Shown here one piece after another: positions 17,528 through 25,985 of a DNA stretch of 64,000 nucleotides. The stretch comes from Vibrio penaeicida. Its GTDB lineage: Bacteria > Pseudomonadota > Gammaproteobacteria > Enterobacterales > Vibrionaceae. The position numbers were made by a program, and so were the translations under genes. Position 1 is the first letter of the stretch. The number at the start of each line of letters is the position of its first letter. The stretch lies in NCBI RefSeq assembly GCF_002933855.1, contig NZ_BFAQ01000031.1, positions 1-64,000 on the forward strand, given 5' to 3'. The notes below the pieces were generated by a model that worked only from the letters and a program-made list of their open reading frames with translations, was not told the origin of the DNA and made no database searches.

Positions 17528-17604
17528 TTCAAGCAATAGATTGCTATATTGCGGGCAATTTATTGCTTGAATAGCGGATTAATGCCTGGATCAGAGTCAC
17601 ATCA
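17528..17604. promoter_or_regulatory. Candidate VasH enhancer upstream of hcp copy 2
   Basis: A perfect 11-bp inverted repeat (TTCAAGCAATA at 17528-17538, TATTGCTTGAA at 17561-17571) is followed by TAGCG and TGCCTGGATC. The 17563-17601 part matches the hcp copy 1 upstream element at 30 of 39 positions and at the same distance from the sigma54 promoter. The TTGCTTGA half-site occurs in both elements, once per arm. I read this as the binding region of the VasH activator. Confidence 0.6.
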
Positions 17605-17605
17605 A

Positions 17606-18588
17606 TATATATTTCACGGTTCTTTATCGATATTTTTGTTTTGTGATGTTGATACAATAATTAATATACCCATCAATTTCTTTGTTTGCGGGAATGTCTC
17701 ATTTTTGATTTTATACGTTCCCATAAAATATAGGCTGTCTCGAATATATGAATGATGGATGAAGTGCTGATTTGTTTTGGCAAATTAATACATTTTATAG
17801 TACAAGAGAATAAGGAATATCAAATATTCCATATCAAACAAAGACAGACTGACTTGATCGTTACTTGCTGATATTAAATGAAATTTATAGCCATATATTG
17901 CATTGAAACCTAGCTGTTAGGTTTGATGATTAATGATTGTATTTTATACACTTAGGGATGGTGTTGTCTTTTAAATGAGAAATTTATCATCTTGTTTTTG
18001 TGATGACAGTAACGGTTTTACTTTATCCTGATATAGTAGGTTAAATACGTAAATTGAATGATTAAGAACAGAGAATAAAAAGTGCTAGTTGTTCTTAAAA
18101 ATATAAAAAATATTCTTAAAGATGAGAATTTAATTACATTTTCACTTTGGCTAGTGGATTTCTAGACTAAAAAATTAAAAATTTATTCTATTAGGCTTTA
18201 ATGGTGTATACAGATATATCGTGCATAAAATGTACGCGCTTTCTTGTACCTTTCTTATACGTCATCCTGTCGAACTTGACTCCCCTAATTAGAAGCTCAC
18301 AAGCAGAATTTAATAATTTTTGCTCTGATTGTCAGAGCGAAATGGTGTTTGTTTATTGCTATTTAGCCTGATTTGGAACTGAAAGTCGTTGTTATTGGAA
18401 AGCTTCGTTATTGAAAAATTTCTTTTTGGAAGCAGTGGTGTTTCTGAAGAACAGCGGTTAATTCCAAGTCGTGAGCATAAGACTGACTATGCAAAGTTTA
18501 AGTGCACAATCAGGCTCGCTCAAATAAGCGCTTGCTCGTAATAAATTCAACATTAACAGCAGTTGGGACAGACGAAGGAGACCGTAAT
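17606..18588. other. AT-rich non-coding region upstream of the main T6SS operon
   Basis: Nearly 1 kb with no credible gene lies between the hcp copy 2 control region and tssB. It is very AT-rich, as is common for silenced (H-NS-bound) T6SS promoters. I searched the plus strand for GG-N10-GC and found no sigma54 site, unlike the hcp genes. The one clear structure is a perfect 7-bp inverted repeat, GCTCTGA-TTG-TCAGAGC at 18322-18338, about 250 bp before tssB, which could be an operator. A long leader containing the promoter is likely. Confidence 0.5.
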
Positions 18589-19110
18589 ATGTCCAAAGAA
18601 GGCAGTGTTGCCCCGAAAGAAAGAATCAATATCAAATACATTCCTGCGACGGGCGACGCTCAGGCGGAAGTGGAATTGCCGTTGAAGACATTGGTGGTTG
18701 GAGACTTTAAAGGACACGGTGAAGAAACCCCTTTAGAGGAACGCAAACCCGTCAGCATCGACAAAAACAACTTCGAATCCGTCATGAAGGAAAGCAAGTT
18801 AACGCTTTCTACCTCGGTTTCAAGCAAGTTAGTGGATGAGGACGACGCTGATTTGCCAGTCGAATTGTCATTTGAGTCTCTTGCAGACTTCTCACCAGAC
18901 TCCATCGTTAAGCAAGTTCCTGAACTAAACAAACTGATCGAATTGCGTGAAGCACTGCTGGCTCTTAAAGGTCCGCTAGGTAATGTGCCTGCATTCCGTT
19001 CTCGTTTACAAGAGCTGCTTGCTTCTGATGATTCACGAGAGAAGCTGTTGGCGGAACTCGATCTTGTGGCAACTGATGAGAAAGAAACGTCTGATCAGGG
19101 AAATGAATAA
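18589..19110 (+). CDS. tssB: TssB/VipA, T6SS contractile sheath small subunit
   Basis: The 173-aa protein begins MSKEGSVAPKERINIKYIPATGDAQAEVELPLKTLVVGDF, close to V. cholerae VipA as I know it. TssB and TssC form the contractile sheath around the Hcp tube; ClpV recycles it. I chose the ATG at 18589 because GAAGGAG lies 8 bases upstream; a 29-residue upstream extension in the same frame is not VipA-like. It is the first gene of the main structural operon. Confidence 0.96.
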   Translation: MSKEGSVAPKERINIKYIPATGDAQAEVELPLKTLVVGDFKGHGEETPLEERKPVSIDKNNFESVMKESKLTLSTSVSSKLVDEDDADLPVELSFESLADFSPDSIVKQVPELNKLIELREALLALKGPLGNVPAFRSRLQELLASDDSREKLLAELDLVATDEKETSDQGNE

Positions 19111-19145
19111 CCAGCGTGAAAAACAGGAACGAAAGGATAATTCCG

Positions 19146-20624
19146 ATGACAACAAATGAAGTCGCTGTAGAAAGAACGATTGAGCAGCAGCAAGGCAATT
19201 TACTTGACGAAATCATGGCGCAAACGCGCATCGCACCGAATGAAGAAGCATACGATATTGCTAAAAAAGGTGTGGCGGCGTTTATCGAGAACCTCGTTGG
19301 TTCCAACCGCACAGAAGAACCAGTAAACAAAGCGCTGGTTGATCAAATGTTGGTTGAACTCGATAAAAAAATAGGCGCTCAAGTTGATGAAATTCTTCAT
19401 GATGACGGTTTCCAAAACCTAGAATCATCATGGCGTGGTCTGAAGTTAATGGTAGACCGCACCGATTTTAATGAAAACAACAAAATCGACTTATTGCACG
19501 TTACGAAAGCAGAGCTGTTGGACGATTTTGAATTCGCACCAGAAACGACGCAATCAGGCTTGTACAAGCACGTTTACTCTTCTGGTTATGGTCAGTTCGG
19601 TGGTGAGCCAACAGGTGTCATCATTGGTAACTATTCCTTCACACCATCAACACCAGACATGAAGTTACTTCAATACATGGGCTCGTTGGGTGCGATGGCT
19701 CACGCACCGTTCATTTCAAGTGTGGGTCCTGAGTTCTTCGGCATCGACTCGTTTGAAGAGCTGCCTAACCTGAAAGATCTTAAGTCTACCTTCGAAGGCC
19801 CTAAGTACACCAAATGGCGTTCTTTGCGTGAATCGGAAGATGCGCGTTACCTAGGTTTGACTGCACCGCGTTTCCTTCTTCGTGTCCCTTACGATCCAAC
19901 GGAAAACCCGGTTAAGTCCTTCTCTTACGAAGAAAATGTGAGCAACTCACATGAAAGCTACCTATGGGGTAACACAGCGTTTGCTTTTGCTACTCGTCTA
20001 ACCGACAGCTTTGCGAAATACCGCTGGTGTCCGAACATCATTGGTCCACAAAGTGGTGGTGCTGTTGAAGACTTGCCAGTTCACGTTTACGAGTCAATGG
20101 GTGCACTGCAATCTAAAATCCCAACCGAAGTTCTGGTCACAGACCGTAAAGAATTCGAATTGGCTGAAGAAGGCTTTATCGCGCTAACCATGCGTAAAGG
20201 TAGCGATAATGCAGCATTCTTCTCTGCAAACTCTATCCAAAAACCAAAGATCTTCCCGAACACCAAAGAAGGCAAAGAAGCGGAAACCAACTACAAGTTG
20301 GGTACTCAGCTGCCTTATATGATGATCATCAACCGCCTTGCGCACTACATTAAAGTGCTTCAGCGCGAGCAAATTGGTGCTTGGAAAGAGCGTCAAGATC
20401 TTGAGCGTGAACTCAATGGTTGGATCAAGCAATACGTTGCCGACCAAGAGAACCCGCCAGCAGACGTGCGCAGCCGTCGTCCACTTCGTGCAGCCGCTAT
20501 CGAAGTGCATGACGTTGAAGGCGAGCCAGGCTGGTACCAGGTATCGCTGTCGGTTCGTCCTCACTTCAAGTACATGGGTGCGAACTTTGAGTTGTCTCTA
20601 GTAGGACGCTTGGATCAAGCCTAA
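19146..20624 (+). CDS. tssC: TssC/VipB, T6SS contractile sheath large subunit
   Basis: This 492-aa protein starts MTTNEVAVERTIEQQQ and contains the family's SSWRGLKLMVDRTDF, GQFGGEPTGVIIGNYSF and RPLRAAAIEVHDVEGEPGWY stretches. It is the large sheath subunit and partner of TssB. The ATG at 19146 has AAAGGA 8 bases upstream. Its stop overlaps the tssE start by one base (TAATG). Confidence 0.96.
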   Translation: MTTNEVAVERTIEQQQGNLLDEIMAQTRIAPNEEAYDIAKKGVAAFIENLVGSNRTEEPVNKALVDQMLVELDKKIGAQVDEILHDDGFQNLESSWRGLKLMVDRTDFNENNKIDLLHVTKAELLDDFEFAPETTQSGLYKHVYSSGYGQFGGEPTGVIIGNYSFTPSTPDMKLLQYMGSLGAMAHAPFISSVGPEFFGIDSFEELPNLKDLKSTFEGPKYTKWRSLRESEDARYLGLTAPRFLLRVPYDPTENPVKSFSYEENVSNSHESYLWGNTAFAFATRLTDSFAKYRWCPNIIGPQSGGAVEDLPVHVYESMGALQSKIPTEVLVTDRKEFELAEEGFIALTMRKGSDNAAFFSANSIQKPKIFPNTKEGKEAETNYKLGTQLPYMMIINRLAHYIKVLQREQIGAWKERQDLERELNGWIKQYVADQENPPADVRSRRPLRAAAIEVHDVEGEPGWYQVSLSVRPHFKYMGANFELSLVGRLDQA

Positions 20625-21064
20625 TGGGATACATCGCCCCAGAAGAAAGTGTTTATGGTGTCAGCCTCTTTGAGCGTTTAGAGGCTGACGCTAAACCCAT
20701 GTCACTTTCGAAAGGACCCGATTCCGCTGAGGTGCTTCGTTCCATTAAACGGAATGTGTCTAACATTCTGAATACCAGAATCGGAGAGTCATTGAGCTCT
20801 CCGAATCTGGGCTTAGTGGATTTTAACGATGCCACCATGGCGATGCTGGACCTTTCCATTCGAGTGAAGCTGTCTATTAAGCGATGCTTAGAGGAATTTG
20901 AGCCAAGGTTGAAAGAAGTCGACGTTCTTGTGATTCAAGACGAAGCGGAACCGCTTAATTTGCGATTTAGCGTGGCAGCAACCATAGACACCTCCGCCGT
21001 TCATGAAAGAGTAAAAATTAATTTACTCCTTGATAATAATAGAAAATACCGAGTAGTAACCTAG
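20624..21064 (+). CDS. tssE: TssE, gp25-like T6SS baseplate protein
   Basis: This 146-aa protein has the gp25/TssE layout: an N-terminal SLFERLEADA, IKRNVSNILNTRIGESLSSPNLGLVDF and a C-terminal LNLRFSVAATID. It forms part of the baseplate wedge. It overlaps both neighbours by one base, which implies translational coupling with tssC and tssF. Confidence 0.94.
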   Translation: MGYIAPEESVYGVSLFERLEADAKPMSLSKGPDSAEVLRSIKRNVSNILNTRIGESLSSPNLGLVDFNDATMAMLDLSIRVKLSIKRCLEEFEPRLKEVDVLVIQDEAEPLNLRFSVAATIDTSAVHERVKINLLLDNNRKYRVVT

Positions 21065-22827
21065 TGGCACAAGACAAATATTTCAGAGATGAGCTGGCGT
21101 TTTTAAAAGACCAAGGGAAACAATTTACCGAGATTCATCCTCAACTTTCTCGCTTTTTGAATGGTCGGAACACCGATCCAGATGTCGAGCGCTTACTCGA
21201 AGGCTTCGCGTTTCTAACCGGTAAGCTGAGAGAGAAAGTCGAAGATGAATTTCCAGAGTTAACTCACTCCATCATCAACATGCTTTGGCCGAACTACCTT
21301 CGCCCAATTCCCAGCATGAGCATCCTAAAGTTCAGCCCTAAAGGTAACTTCAGCACACGCCAGATAATCAAGAAATCCACAACAGTGGATTCTATTCCCG
21401 TGTTAGATACAGCGTGCCAGTTTCGCACATGTCGAGATGTCGAGATTTACCCGTTAGTGTGCGATCGCGTCTCTGCTGTGCACACTAAAGACGCCAGTAA
21501 AGTCTCGCTTGAGATGTCGATGATCAATAAGGACGATTCGGTTAAGTCGATCGAGCTGGATTCGCTGCGTTTCTATTTGGGTGGCGACACCTACAGTGCG
21601 CAGAATCTGTATCTGTGGCTTGGGCATTATATCGATTCCATTGAAGTCGAATATGAAGGTGGCAGCGTTAAGGTGCCAACCGATGTATTTGATGTCGTCG
21701 GGTTTGATAACGACGGCTTACTGCCATACCCAAAAAATGTTTATCAGGGTTATCGCATATTTCAAGAATACTTGGCGTTTCCAGAGTCCTTTCATTTCTT
21801 CGAACTTAAGCATATCGGGCGTTACATTCCGGATCATGTAGCAGGCAAATTTACGATTCGCTTTAACTTCACCCAAACCTTGCCTGGCAGCACGCAAGTG
21901 ACCAGTGAAAGCTTTACGTTGTACGCCACACCTATTGTGAACTTGTTTAAACACGATGCCGATCCGATTGATTTAACGGGCAAGCGCCCTGAATACCGTT
22001 TGTCGCCATCCAGCCGTTACCCAAGGCACTATGAAATTTTCAGTGTTGATCATGTCGAAGGTTGGCAAGAAACCTCCGACGGTCGAATCCGTGGTCAGCG
22101 CCGAGTTTACACCCCGTTTGAAAGCTTTCAGCATGAAATTGAATTGGCACGTAAGCGTCTCGCTCTTTACTACCGTGTTCGAGTAAAAGACAGCATTCGC
22201 AAGGATGGATTCGATCATTTTATCTCGTTCGTAAGGGGCGATGAAACCACAGGTTACTTGCAGGATGAAGCGGTTACGTTAGAGCTCACGTGCACCAATC
22301 GCCAGTTACCGGCGGAGTTGGGCGTAGGGGATATATGCGTAAGCACCGACACCTCTCCTCCGTTTGCCGATTTCGAAAATATTACGATCCCCACGCAAAC
22401 TTTACGCCCGGTATTGGACGGCAGTTTGCTGTGGACATTGATCTCAAATCTATCTCTCAACTACTTGTCGCTTCTTGATAAGAAAGCGCTGTGCTCGGTA
22501 CTTCGTGCCTACGATTTTCGCTCTTTAGTGGATCAACAAGCCGCGCGCATTTCTCGCCAACGCATGGAAGGCATTGTCTCTATCGAATCCGAGCCGCTTG
22601 ACAAGCTCATTAAAGGCATGCCTGTTCGAGGTTTACTCTCAAAAATCACCATGGACCCAAACGCATTCGGATCCGAAGGGGATTTGTATTTGTTTGGCAC
22701 AGTTTTGAGTCAGTTTTTCGCTTTGTACGCCAGCATCAACTCATTCCATGAATTAGTGGTGGTGAATGCAGAAAGTCGTGAAGAGTACAGCTGGGGTAAT
22801 CAGCATGGAATGCAGCCACTGATATGA
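21064..22827 (+). CDS. tssF: TssF, T6SS baseplate protein
   Basis: The 587-aa protein opens with DKYFRDELAFLKDQGKQFTEIHPQLSRFLNGRNTDPDVERLLEGFAFLTG, the conserved N-terminus of TssF (VasA). With TssE, TssG and TssK it builds the baseplate. The start is a GTG that overlaps the tssE stop by one base. Its own stop overlaps tssG by 4 bp (ATGA). Confidence 0.95.
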   Translation: MAQDKYFRDELAFLKDQGKQFTEIHPQLSRFLNGRNTDPDVERLLEGFAFLTGKLREKVEDEFPELTHSIINMLWPNYLRPIPSMSILKFSPKGNFSTRQIIKKSTTVDSIPVLDTACQFRTCRDVEIYPLVCDRVSAVHTKDASKVSLEMSMINKDDSVKSIELDSLRFYLGGDTYSAQNLYLWLGHYIDSIEVEYEGGSVKVPTDVFDVVGFDNDGLLPYPKNVYQGYRIFQEYLAFPESFHFFELKHIGRYIPDHVAGKFTIRFNFTQTLPGSTQVTSESFTLYATPIVNLFKHDADPIDLTGKRPEYRLSPSSRYPRHYEIFSVDHVEGWQETSDGRIRGQRRVYTPFESFQHEIELARKRLALYYRVRVKDSIRKDGFDHFISFVRGDETTGYLQDEAVTLELTCTNRQLPAELGVGDICVSTDTSPPFADFENITIPTQTLRPVLDGSLLWTLISNLSLNYLSLLDKKALCSVLRAYDFRSLVDQQAARISRQRMEGIVSIESEPLDKLIKGMPVRGLLSKITMDPNAFGSEGDLYLFGTVLSQFFALYASINSFHELVVVNAESREEYSWGNQHGMQPLI

Positions 22828-23843
22828 GATCGACAATGGTTGAGTCAATTCGGGATGAAATGACAGACATAAACGAAGTAACAGACATCGATCTAACCGA
22901 CATTGATGTAAAAAGTTTCAACTTCTACCAATTGGTGGAATTGCTGCTGCAACTGAGTGAGCACGATCCAGAAGATGAAGACTGGGAAAGGCAATGTCAG
23001 TTCGTGTTTAAGTCGAATCCGAGCTTAGGTTTTTCTACGTCAGATGTGTCTGGCTTGGACCAAAAACACGACGACCGATTGGAGTTGGAAACCACCTTTT
23101 TAGGGTTAACCGGTTCGCAATCTCCTTTGCCTGGGTACTTGCTGGAGCAAGTGTTAACGGAGGGCGAGTTTGGGTTAAGAGGGCCGTTTCTCGACTTCTT
23201 TAATAACCGAATGATCACGCTGGTGTACCGCATTTGGCGGAAATATCGCTACTACATTCGATTTCAAGAAGGCGCGAGCGACGACTTTTCAGCTCAGTTA
23301 TTTGCCTTGGTCGGGTTGGCGGATCCGGACATGCGCGGCGAAACGCCGATCAACTGGTGCAAGATGCTCTCTTACGCCGGAATGCTGGCTGGGCGCAGCC
23401 GTTCACCGCAAGTGGTGTCGGGGATCATTGCGCATTGTTTCGATATTGAAGACGTGGACATTCGCCAGTGGGTACAAAGGAAAGTGGACATTCGCTTGAA
23501 CCAACAAATGCAGTTGGGCATGGCAAACATGAATTTGGGCGACAACACCGTTATCGGTGAACGAGTGACAGAGTGTAACGGCAAATTCACCTTGGTATTA
23601 AAAGGGCTGAGCCAAGAAAGGTTCAGAGATTTTCTGCCAACAGGCAAAGAGTATCAGCCACTTTGCAAAGTCGTGGAATTCGTACTGCGAGAGCAAATGG
23701 CGTACGACTTGGAACTGCAGCTCGAAGAAGGAGCGGTGTCTGCCATGGTATTGGACAGCAAGGTCGACATGCCTTTGGGGTGGTCGACGTTCTTGGGTGA
23801 AGGTGACACCAAACAGAGTGTCACGATTCAAGTCCGACAGTAG
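22824..23843 (+). CDS. tssG: TssG, T6SS baseplate protein
   Basis: This 339-aa protein has the TssG pattern: SFNFYQLVELL near residue 31, RQCQFVFKSNPSLGFSTSDV, GLTGSQSPLPGYLLE and NRMITLVYRIWRKYRYYI. It pairs with TssF in the baseplate wedge. It overlaps tssF by 4 bp; an internal ATG at 22836 is a possible alternative start. Confidence 0.94.
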   Translation: MRSTMVESIRDEMTDINEVTDIDLTDIDVKSFNFYQLVELLLQLSEHDPEDEDWERQCQFVFKSNPSLGFSTSDVSGLDQKHDDRLELETTFLGLTGSQSPLPGYLLEQVLTEGEFGLRGPFLDFFNNRMITLVYRIWRKYRYYIRFQEGASDDFSAQLFALVGLADPDMRGETPINWCKMLSYAGMLAGRSRSPQVVSGIIAHCFDIEDVDIRQWVQRKVDIRLNQQMQLGMANMNLGDNTVIGERVTECNGKFTLVLKGLSQERFRDFLPTGKEYQPLCKVVEFVLREQMAYDLELQLEEGAVSAMVLDSKVDMPLGWSTFLGEGDTKQSVTIQVRQ

Positions 23844-23905
23844 AAAGTTGGTCTAGGTAATAGAAAGTCAGATTAGGCAGCAGAAAGCTCAGGTTAGTTA
23901 ATAGA
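23841..23905 (+). repeat. Imperfect 20-bp tandem repeats between tssG and tagH
   Basis: After the tssG stop come three imperfect copies of a unit of about 20-21 bp, each starting with a variant of TAGAAAG (TAGAAAGTTGGTCTAGGTAA, TAGAAAGTCAGATTAGGCAG, CAGAAAGCTCAGGTTAGTTAA), ending just before the ribosome site of tagH. The rest of this operon has almost no intergenic DNA. Confidence 0.6.
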
Positions 23906-23908
23906 GGC

Positions 23909-25510
23909 ATGGAAGTGGAACAGAATAAACGTCTTAATTTGATGGTATCAAACACCAAAGAATTGGAACCAGGGCTCACCCCTTCCTGTGAATTTACGGA
24001 AGAGGGCGGGGTGATTGGTTCAAGCCCGAGTGCGTTTTGGGTTTTGCAAGACCAAAGTCGAGAAGTGCAAGGCAGCCATTGCGAAATCTTGGTGTACGAC
24101 AGCCATTTTTGTGTCAAAGACCTCAGTGGCAAAACCTACGTTAACGGCGCAACTATGCCGATTGGCGTGGGGAAAATGGCGCAAATCACCACCAAAGACT
24201 CCCTTAAAATTGGCGTCTATGAGTTGATGGTGGTCAGTGGAGTGGGTCGTTCTAGCATGTCGTCTCACAACCAGTCCCTTGAGCAGCTGTTTATAGAAGA
24301 TGCCGCCCTAGTGAAAGGCGATCCTGACTCGGAAGAAAGCCTATCCGTACCTGAAGAAATTACGTACATCGACCCGCTCGATGTATTAGACGGTGGAGAC
24401 ACTGCCGCAAAAAGCGAAAGGCTATACGCCGAAGAAGAAGAAAAACTGTCAGAAGACCAAATTGAAGCGAATAGGCTGCTGGCGGATGAAGAGCCGGAAA
24501 GCCGTGAAAAACCGACCCTGCAAGCCGACAGTGAATATGAAATTTCTTCTGCAATAAAGCTGAAAAAGCGCAGTCGATTTAACCCATTTTCGTTTTTTTC
24601 CAAATCAGATCCTGCGGAATCAGAGCAAGAGTCTACGTACTCAAAGCCAGATGCAGAAAAGTTAGAACCAAACATTTCAAACTCCTCACCCGTAACGGGA
24701 GCGGAGTCAGCAGCAGTGTCTGCCAAATCGAATCCGGTTGAGACATCTCAGCCTTCAACTCACACCTATGATCAGCTCTTGGCAGAAGAGACTGGTGCAC
24801 AAAACGCGTTCAGAACAGAGGGCTACAAGATGGACGATAAAACCCTAGATTTATTAGAAGAAGAAATCGCCCAAAATGAACAATTCAAGGCGGATATGCC
24901 GCTTGGCGATGAAAACAACCACCTATTGTCTGGCCCGTTATTTCGTGGGTTAGGCGTGTCGGTGACCCCTTCGCACCACTCTGGTGATGTGCAAATGACA
25001 TCTGAAGAAATGGGGGCAGCACTGCAAGCCGCAGTGAAAGGTTTACTGGATTTGCACCAACACGTGGATAACAGCCGCTATGGGGTGATCAACAAGAACC
25101 TGCAACCGATAGAAGATAACCCGCTTCGTTTAGGTATGTCTTATGAAGACACGGTGAAAACCTTATTCAATACCAATCCTGGTGCGGTTCACCTATCAGC
25201 GCCTTCTGCGATATCTGAAAGTTTGAAAAACCAGAAAGATCACAACGATGTCGTGCAAATGGCTACAACGTTAGCGCTCGGGCAAATCGTACGCGCGTTT
25301 TCACCAGAAGTGTTGATGAAGCGATTTGAAAATTACCGCCGTTCCTACCAAACCCCAGAACAGAACACCGATGCGTGGGCGTGGGAAATGTACCAAAGCT
25401 ACTACAAAGAACTGACTTCCGATCGTCAGCAAGGCTTTGAGAAGTTGTTCTGGGAAGTGTTCGATCAAGCGTATGACCGCTTACTTCGTGAGAAACAGAT
25501 GGAGTCGTGA
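23909..25510 (+). CDS. tagH: TagH/Fha, FHA-domain T6SS protein
   Basis: This 533-aa protein has an N-terminal FHA domain (about residues 10-105: GGVIGSSPSAFWVLQD, GSHCEILVYDSHFCVKDLSGKTYVNGATM), a long acidic, low-complexity linker, and a C-terminal T6SS-specific domain (LSGPLFRGLGVSV, KGLLDLHQHVDN, FEKLFWEVFDQAYDRLLREKQ). FHA domains bind phosphothreonine; V. cholerae Fha (VCA0112) is needed for T6SS function. No T6SS kinase or phosphatase (PpkA/PppA) gene is found in the window, so its phospho-partner is unclear. Confidence 0.93.
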   Translation: MEVEQNKRLNLMVSNTKELEPGLTPSCEFTEEGGVIGSSPSAFWVLQDQSREVQGSHCEILVYDSHFCVKDLSGKTYVNGATMPIGVGKMAQITTKDSLKIGVYELMVVSGVGRSSMSSHNQSLEQLFIEDAALVKGDPDSEESLSVPEEITYIDPLDVLDGGDTAAKSERLYAEEEEKLSEDQIEANRLLADEEPESREKPTLQADSEYEISSAIKLKKRSRFNPFSFFSKSDPAESEQESTYSKPDAEKLEPNISNSSPVTGAESAAVSAKSNPVETSQPSTHTYDQLLAEETGAQNAFRTEGYKMDDKTLDLLEEEIAQNEQFKADMPLGDENNHLLSGPLFRGLGVSVTPSHHSGDVQMTSEEMGAALQAAVKGLLDLHQHVDNSRYGVINKNLQPIEDNPLRLGMSYEDTVKTLFNTNPGAVHLSAPSAISESLKNQKDHNDVVQMATTLALGQIVRAFSPEVLMKRFENYRRSYQTPEQNTDAWAWEMYQSYYKELTSDRQQGFEKLFWEVFDQAYDRLLREKQMES

Positions 25511-25512
25511 TC

Positions 25513-25983
25513 GTGAGACAAATGCTGTCCATATTTTTGGGCGTTTTGCTGCTAGTAGGGTGTAGCTCTAGTGAAGATGTTAGAGAGCTACCATCTGTCG
25601 TGTCGTTCAGCATGGTGGCAGATGAAGGGGTGAACCCCAATGTGTTTGGCGAATCCTCCCCCGTTGAAGTTCAGGTCTTTGAGCTGGTGGATGACTCCAT
25701 GTTCATGTCTGCGGATTTTGATCAGATCAATGAAGATCACAAAAAGGTACTAAAAAGCAACTACATACAGGTTTATGACTACGTATTGACACCAGGTCAA
25801 TTCAAATACGTCGACGACGTAGTGGTGGATGAAGACACCCGTTACATCGGCGTGTTAGCGAAGTTTGCTGAGCCAGAACTGAGCGAATGGAAAAAAGCAG
25901 TGAAGATCATCAATTTAGGTCGGAAGTACCACTTGCTGATGCTGTTTAAAGATTACGACATTAAGTTAGATAAGGTTGAGTGA
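25513..25983 (+). CDS. tssJ: TssJ, T6SS outer-membrane lipoprotein
   Basis: This protein of about 156 aa has a lipoprotein signal peptide ending LLLVGC and a TssJ body (SPVEVQVFELVDDSMFMSADFDQI, TRYIGVLAKFAEPELSEWKKAVKI). It anchors the TssJ-TssM-TssL membrane complex in the outer membrane. Three nearby starts exist (GTG 25507, GTG 25513, ATG 25522); I prefer 25513 because GGAG lies 8 bases before it. Confidence 0.92.
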   Translation: MRQMLSIFLGVLLLVGCSSSEDVRELPSVVSFSMVADEGVNPNVFGESSPVEVQVFELVDDSMFMSADFDQINEDHKKVLKSNYIQVYDYVLTPGQFKYVDDVVVDEDTRYIGVLAKFAEPELSEWKKAVKIINLGRKYHLLMLFKDYDIKLDKVE

Positions 25984-25985
25984 GT

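Noticed and set aside
17549..17755. A 68-aa plus-strand open frame upstream of hcp copy 2
   Set aside because: It covers the conserved enhancer, lacks a ribosome site and ends in AT-rich DNA.
17606..18588. A sigma54 promoter for the main tssB operon
   Set aside because: No GG-N10-GC with flanking match was found on the plus strand; this agrees with V. cholerae, where VasH controls hcp operons rather than the main cluster.
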